From contig CAYFNT010000004.1 of the NCBI GenBank assembly GCA_964344565.1, positions 124,001 through 188,000 of the forward strand: a stretch of 64,000 bases of DNA. The letters run 5' to 3'. The translations under genes and the position numbers were made by a program. The DNA comes from JACNKJ01 sp964344565 (GTDB lineage Bacteria; Krumholzibacteriota; Krumholzibacteriia; JACNKJ01). Of this stretch, positions 60,980-64,000 are shown piece by piece. Under the pieces are notes generated by a model. That model saw only the letters and a program-made list of their open reading frames with translations, made no database searches and had not been told where the DNA came from. Numbering within the stretch: position 1 is the first letter of the stretch; each line of letters starts with the position of its first letter.

Positions 60980-62059
60980 ATGGCTGGCGCTACCCGCAAG
61001 GTGCTGGATCCGGGAAAGAAGTCCCTGGCCGCAGACCGTTTTGAGAGAAAACTCCACGAGAAGATCGTCGGGCAGGACCGCGCTATCGAGCGTATCGCGC
61101 GGCTCTATCAGGTCTATCTCGCGGGTCTCTATCCGCCGAGTCGTCCCATCGGGAATTTCCTGTTCCTGGGGCCCACCGGCAGCGGAAAGACCCGCATCGT
61201 GGAAGCCGCGAGCGAGATTCTGTTCGGCACGGCCAATGCCGTGCTCAAGGTCGACTGCGCGGAGTATGCGCATAGCCACGAGATCAGTCGTCTCATCGGT
61301 TCGCCGCCCGGATACCTCGGGCATCGCGAAACGACTCCCTATCTCTCGCAGGGCAACCTCGAACGCTATCGCACGCCGGAACTGGATTTCACATTCCTCC
61401 TCTTCGACGAGATCGAAAAGGCCAGCGACACGCTTTGGAGTCTCTTGTTGGGCATCCTCGACAAGGGACACCTCACTCTCGGCGACAACAGCGAAGTGGA
61501 CATGACCCGCACGATCATCTTCATGACGGGCAACATCGGTGCCGTGAACATCGACCAGCTGGTCAGGGGCGGCATCGGATTCGGAGATGCCGCCGCGGAT
61601 CTGGATCCCGGCACCTTGGATCAGCGCATCTACAGCACGGTGATGGAGGCGGCCCGCAGGAAGTTCAGTCCGGAGTTCATGAACCGCATCGACAGCACAG
61701 TGGTCTTCCGCGGCCTGGCCGAGGAACATGTGCGGCGCATCCTGGAGATCGAGCTGGAACTGCTGCGCAAGCGGATCATGCAGGCGGCCGGCGACGTGAA
61801 GTTCTCCTTCGACCTGAGCGAGGGAGCCAAGCAGAAGATCATGGAAGAGGGTTTCGATCGCCGCTACGGCGCCCGTCACCTGAAACGGTCCATCGAGCGA
61901 TTCCTGGTTTTCCCGCTGGCGAACCTGGTGTCCACCGGACAGATCCGCTACGGCGACCACGTGTCCATCGACCACAGCAAGCGTGGCGACAAGATGGAAT
62001 TCCACAAGGCGCCCTCGCCGGACCTGAAGGTGGTGGGGGAGACCATCCGGGCCTCATGA
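60980..62059 (+). CDS. single-module Clp-type AAA+ ATPase
   Basis: A 359-aa protein corresponding to the second AAA module of ClpB/ClpC-type unfoldases without N-domain or first module. Walker A GPTGSGKT is at about 64-71, Walker B FLLFDEIEKA at about 140-149, sensor 1 MTGNIG at about 175-181, and the small domain ends with the sensor 2 region RRYGARHLKRSIERF (about 294-308). ATG 60980 has SD AAGGAGG 7 bp upstream; an in-frame ATG at 60842 is an alternative. It lies between dnaK and tRNA-Val, which suggests a stress role. Partner protease unknown. Confidence 0.82.
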   Translation: MAGATRKVLDPGKKSLAADRFERKLHEKIVGQDRAIERIARLYQVYLAGLYPPSRPIGNFLFLGPTGSGKTRIVEAASEILFGTANAVLKVDCAEYAHSHEISRLIGSPPGYLGHRETTPYLSQGNLERYRTPELDFTFLLFDEIEKASDTLWSLLLGILDKGHLTLGDNSEVDMTRTIIFMTGNIGAVNIDQLVRGGIGFGDAAADLDPGTLDQRIYSTVMEAARRKFSPEFMNRIDSTVVFRGLAEEHVRRILEIELELLRKRIMQAAGDVKFSFDLSEGAKQKIMEEGFDRRYGARHLKRSIERFLVFPLANLVSTGQIRYGDHVSIDHSKRGDKMEFHKAPSPDLKVVGETIRAS

Positions 62060-62080
62060 GGGCCCCGGGTCGCCTCGCTC

Positions 62081-62109
62081 TTGACAAAAGGCCCCCGCTG
62101 GCCTATATC
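62081..62109 (+). promoter_or_regulatory. promoter of tRNA-Val
   Basis: TTGACA (62081-62086), exact 17-bp spacer and TATATC (62104-62109), 12 bp before the tRNA. It has the same design as the tRNA-Gly promoter. Confidence 0.85.
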
Positions 62110-62121
62110 CTGTGATTCCTA

Positions 62122-62195
62122 GGGCGATTAGCTCAGCTGGTTAGAGTGCTTGCTCGACACGCAAGAGGTCACAGGTTCGAATCCCGTATCGCCCA
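62122..62195 (+). tRNA. tRNA-Val(GAC)
   Basis: Acceptor GGGCGAT / ATCGCCC, D arm GCTC..GAGT, anticodon stem CTTGC / GCAAG with loop TCGACAC (anticodon GAC) and T loop TTCGAAT; A discriminator. The T stem ACAGG / CCCGT has one A-C mismatch. CCA is not encoded. Confidence 0.95.
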
Positions 62196-62197
62196 CC

Positions 62198-62226
62198 CGG
62201 CCAGGTTACATAGCCTGGCCGTTTCT
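62198..62226 (+). terminator. rho-independent terminator after tRNA-Val
   Basis: An 8-bp stem CGGCCAGG / CCTGGCCG with an 8-nt loop and TTTCT tail. It separates tRNA-Val from thrS. Confidence 0.85.
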
Positions 62227-62281
62227 ACATCCTCAATGCGACGGGCGGTTCGTAGCGACCGTCGCGGAAAGCGAGGCCGAG

Positions 62282-64000
62282 ATGCAGATCGATCTGATCC
62301 TCCCCGATGAGAAAGTGTTGAATCTCGAGGGACCCCTCCCGGTGGACGAGGCCATCGCCGCCGTGAGCGAGGGACTCCTTCGTCGCGCCGTGGCCGTGGA
62401 GGTCGACGGCGAGATCCTGGACCGTCATTCCGAAATCAAGAGCGGCGGGCGTTTCCGGATCCTCACCGACAAGGATGAGGAGAGCCTAGCGGTTCTCCGC
62501 CACTCCACCGCGCATCTCATGGCCTACGCCGTGCAGGAGCTCTTCCCCGAGGCGAAGTTCGCCTTCGGCCCCGACGTGGAAGACGGCTTCTACTACGACA
62601 TCCTCGTGGACCAGCCCTTCACGCCCGACGACCTCGTGAAGATCGAGGCCAAGATGAAGGAGCTGGCCAAGGGCAAGCATCCCTTCATCAAGAAGATCCT
62701 CTCGCGCCAGGACGCGGCCGACTACTTCGCCGAGAAGCATCAGGACTTCAAGGTGGAACACGTGGGCGAGCTTTCCGACGAGGAGGATATCTCCTTCTAC
62801 GAGGTGGGCGAGTTCACCGATCTCTGCGGCGGGCCTCACGTGCCGAACACCGGCATGCTCAAGGCCTTCAAGCTGCGCACCGTGGCCGGCGCCTACTGGA
62901 AGGCCGACGAGAGCCGCGAGCAGCTGCAGCGCATCTACGGCACCAGCTGGTTCAAGGCCAAGGATCTCGAGGCCTATCTCCTTCGGCTGGAAGAGGCCGA
63001 GAAGCGCGACCATCGCAAGCTCGGCCAGCAACTCGGGCTCTTCGGCATGAAGGAAGAGGCCGGCGGCGGGCTGGCCTTCTGGTATCCCAAGGGCACCGTG
63101 CTGCGCGAAGAGATCGAGAGCTGGTGGAAGCAGGCCCACCGGGAGCGGGGCTACGACATGGTGGTCACGCCCCACATCTTCCGGGGCGATCTGTGGCGCA
63201 CCAGCGGGCACCTCGATTTCTACGCCGAGAACATGTACACCTTCGAACAGGACGAACAGACCTACGTGGTCAAGCCCATGAACTGTCCGGGGCACATTCT
63301 CGTCTACCAGAACGACCTGAAGAGCTATCGCGACCTGCCCCTGCGCCTGGCCGAGCTGGGCACCGTCTACCGCTACGAACGCAGCGGCACCCTGCACGGA
63401 CTCATGCGCGTGCGCGGCTTCACCCAGGACGACGCCCACATCTTCTGCACTCCCGACCAGCTCGTGGACGAGGTCACGAAGCTCATCGAGTTCTCCCGCG
63501 ACCTCCACGCCACCTTCGGTTTCACGGAACTGACCACGGAACTCAGCGTCCGGGATTCGCAGAACAAGGAGAAATACATCGGCGAGGACTCCGAATGGGA
63601 GGCCGCCGAGGCGTCGCTCATGGAGGCCGTGGATCGGGTGGGCCTCGAGGTCAAGCGCATGGAGGGCGAGGCGGTCTTCTACGGTCCCAAGATCGACGTG
63701 AAGCTCAAGGACGCCATCGGCCGCTCATGGCAGACCAGCACCATCCAGTTCGACTTCAACCTGCCCCGCCGCTTCAACGTGGAGTACGTGGACGCGGACG
63801 GCCAGCACAAGCATCCCTACATCATCCACCGGGCCCTCTTCGGCTCCCTGGAGCGTTTCATCGGCATACTCACCGAGCATCACGCGGGGGAGTTCCCCCT
63901 CTGGCTGGCGCCGGTGCAGGCCATCGTCCTGCCCCTGAGCGAGCATTTCCGGGACTACGGCGAGCAGGTGGTGGAAAAGCTTAAAACGGCTGGACTTAGG
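62282..64000 (+). CDS. thrS: threonyl-tRNA synthetase, 3' end beyond window
   Basis: 573 codons are visible with no stop before the window edge. An N-terminal TGS domain (about 1-62) precedes the editing domain with HSTAHLMAYAVQELFP (about 75) and the FCGGPHV-type zinc-linked DLCGGPHVPNTG (about 182). The class II core starts near 245 with GLFGMKEEAGGGLAFWYPKG, then KPMNCPGHILVYQ holding the catalytic zinc cysteine, and YRYERSGTLHGLMRVRGFTQDDAHIF. HRALFGSLERFIGILTEHHAGEFPLWLAP is motif 3. Only the last part of the anticodon domain is missing. ATG 62282 has a weak SD GCGAGG. Confidence 0.97.
   Translation, partial: MQIDLILPDEKVLNLEGPLPVDEAIAAVSEGLLRRAVAVEVDGEILDRHSEIKSGGRFRILTDKDEESLAVLRHSTAHLMAYAVQELFPEAKFAFGPDVEDGFYYDILVDQPFTPDDLVKIEAKMKELAKGKHPFIKKILSRQDAADYFAEKHQDFKVEHVGELSDEEDISFYEVGEFTDLCGGPHVPNTGMLKAFKLRTVAGAYWKADESREQLQRIYGTSWFKAKDLEAYLLRLEEAEKRDHRKLGQQLGLFGMKEEAGGGLAFWYPKGTVLREEIESWWKQAHRERGYDMVVTPHIFRGDLWRTSGHLDFYAENMYTFEQDEQTYVVKPMNCPGHILVYQNDLKSYRDLPLRLAELGTVYRYERSGTLHGLMRVRGFTQDDAHIFCTPDQLVDEVTKLIEFSRDLHATFGFTELTTELSVRDSQNKEKYIGEDSEWEAAEASLMEAVDRVGLEVKRMEGEAVFYGPKIDVKLKDAIGRSWQTSTIQFDFNLPRRFNVEYVDADGQHKHPYIIHRALFGSLERFIGILTEHHAGEFPLWLAPVQAIVLPLSEHFRDYGEQVVEKLKTAGLR

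Overview
This 64 kb window is high-GC, densely packed chromosomal DNA from a Gram-negative (diderm) bacterium. It carries BamA, Skp, a lipid A pathway, heptosyltransferases and an exopolysaccharide locus. Several traits point to the FCB/Bacteroidetes-Chlorobi side of the tree or an uncultured high-GC relative, rather than Proteobacteria: a fused LpxC-FabZ, a complete bacillithiol pathway, an McsA-McsB-ClpC operon and a Minf_1886-family protein. The phylum is an inference. No 16S gene, insertion sequence, phage or CRISPR array is visible.

Layout. 1-6.4 kb: end of an unidentified gene, then polA, coaE, prfB (with a programmed +1 frameshift), yjbQ and lysS. 6.4-8.8 kb: a LolC/E-type permease with extra C-terminal membrane segments, and lolD. 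8.8-12.9 kb: mcsA-mcsB-clpC, closed by an intrinsic terminator. 13-23.6 kb: bamA, skp, lpxD, lpxC/fabZ, lpxA, a convergent B3/4-domain gene, then a Gfo/Idh/MocA dehydrogenase, lpxB, a DUF374 acyltransferase-like gene and lpxK. 23.6-29 kb: nadB, a SAM methyltransferase, bshC, bshB1 and bshA. 29-40.6 kb: Minf_1886 gene, adenosine deaminase, a secreted cupin protein, rmlA/C/B, four GT9 heptosyltransferase-type genes with gmhB, a GT2 glycosyltransferase, a DUF3108 protein and a deoxyhypusine-synthase-like protein. These run mostly in stop-start overlap.

40.6-56.5 kb is an exopolysaccharide region. Three minus-strand genes (coiled-coil protein, ExeA/XrtA-type ATPase, glycosyltransferase) face an aminotransferase. 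Two paralogous sugar-phosphate transferases then bracket a Wza-like exporter, a Wzc-like chain-length protein, a BY-kinase-like protein with a broken P-loop, a Wzy-like polymerase and a glycosyltransferase. A second Gfo/Idh/MocA dehydrogenase and two more glycosyltransferases follow. 56.5-64 kb holds a SPOR lipoprotein, tRNA-Gly, tRNA-Cys, tRNA-Leu, a secreted protein, dnaK, a single-module Clp-type AAA+ ATPase, tRNA-Val and the start of thrS.

Functionally the window is mostly envelope building (outer-membrane protein assembly, lipoprotein release, lipid A and core, exopolysaccharide) combined with protein quality control and low-molecular-weight thiol synthesis. The points I find most unusual are the McsB active-site substitutions, the methyltransferase embedded in the bacillithiol operon, the BY-kinase without its P-loop lysine, and a shared sigma54-like element upstream of dnaK and the Clp-type ATPase. 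I also highlight paired promoter/leader units in front of the two sugar-phosphate transferases.
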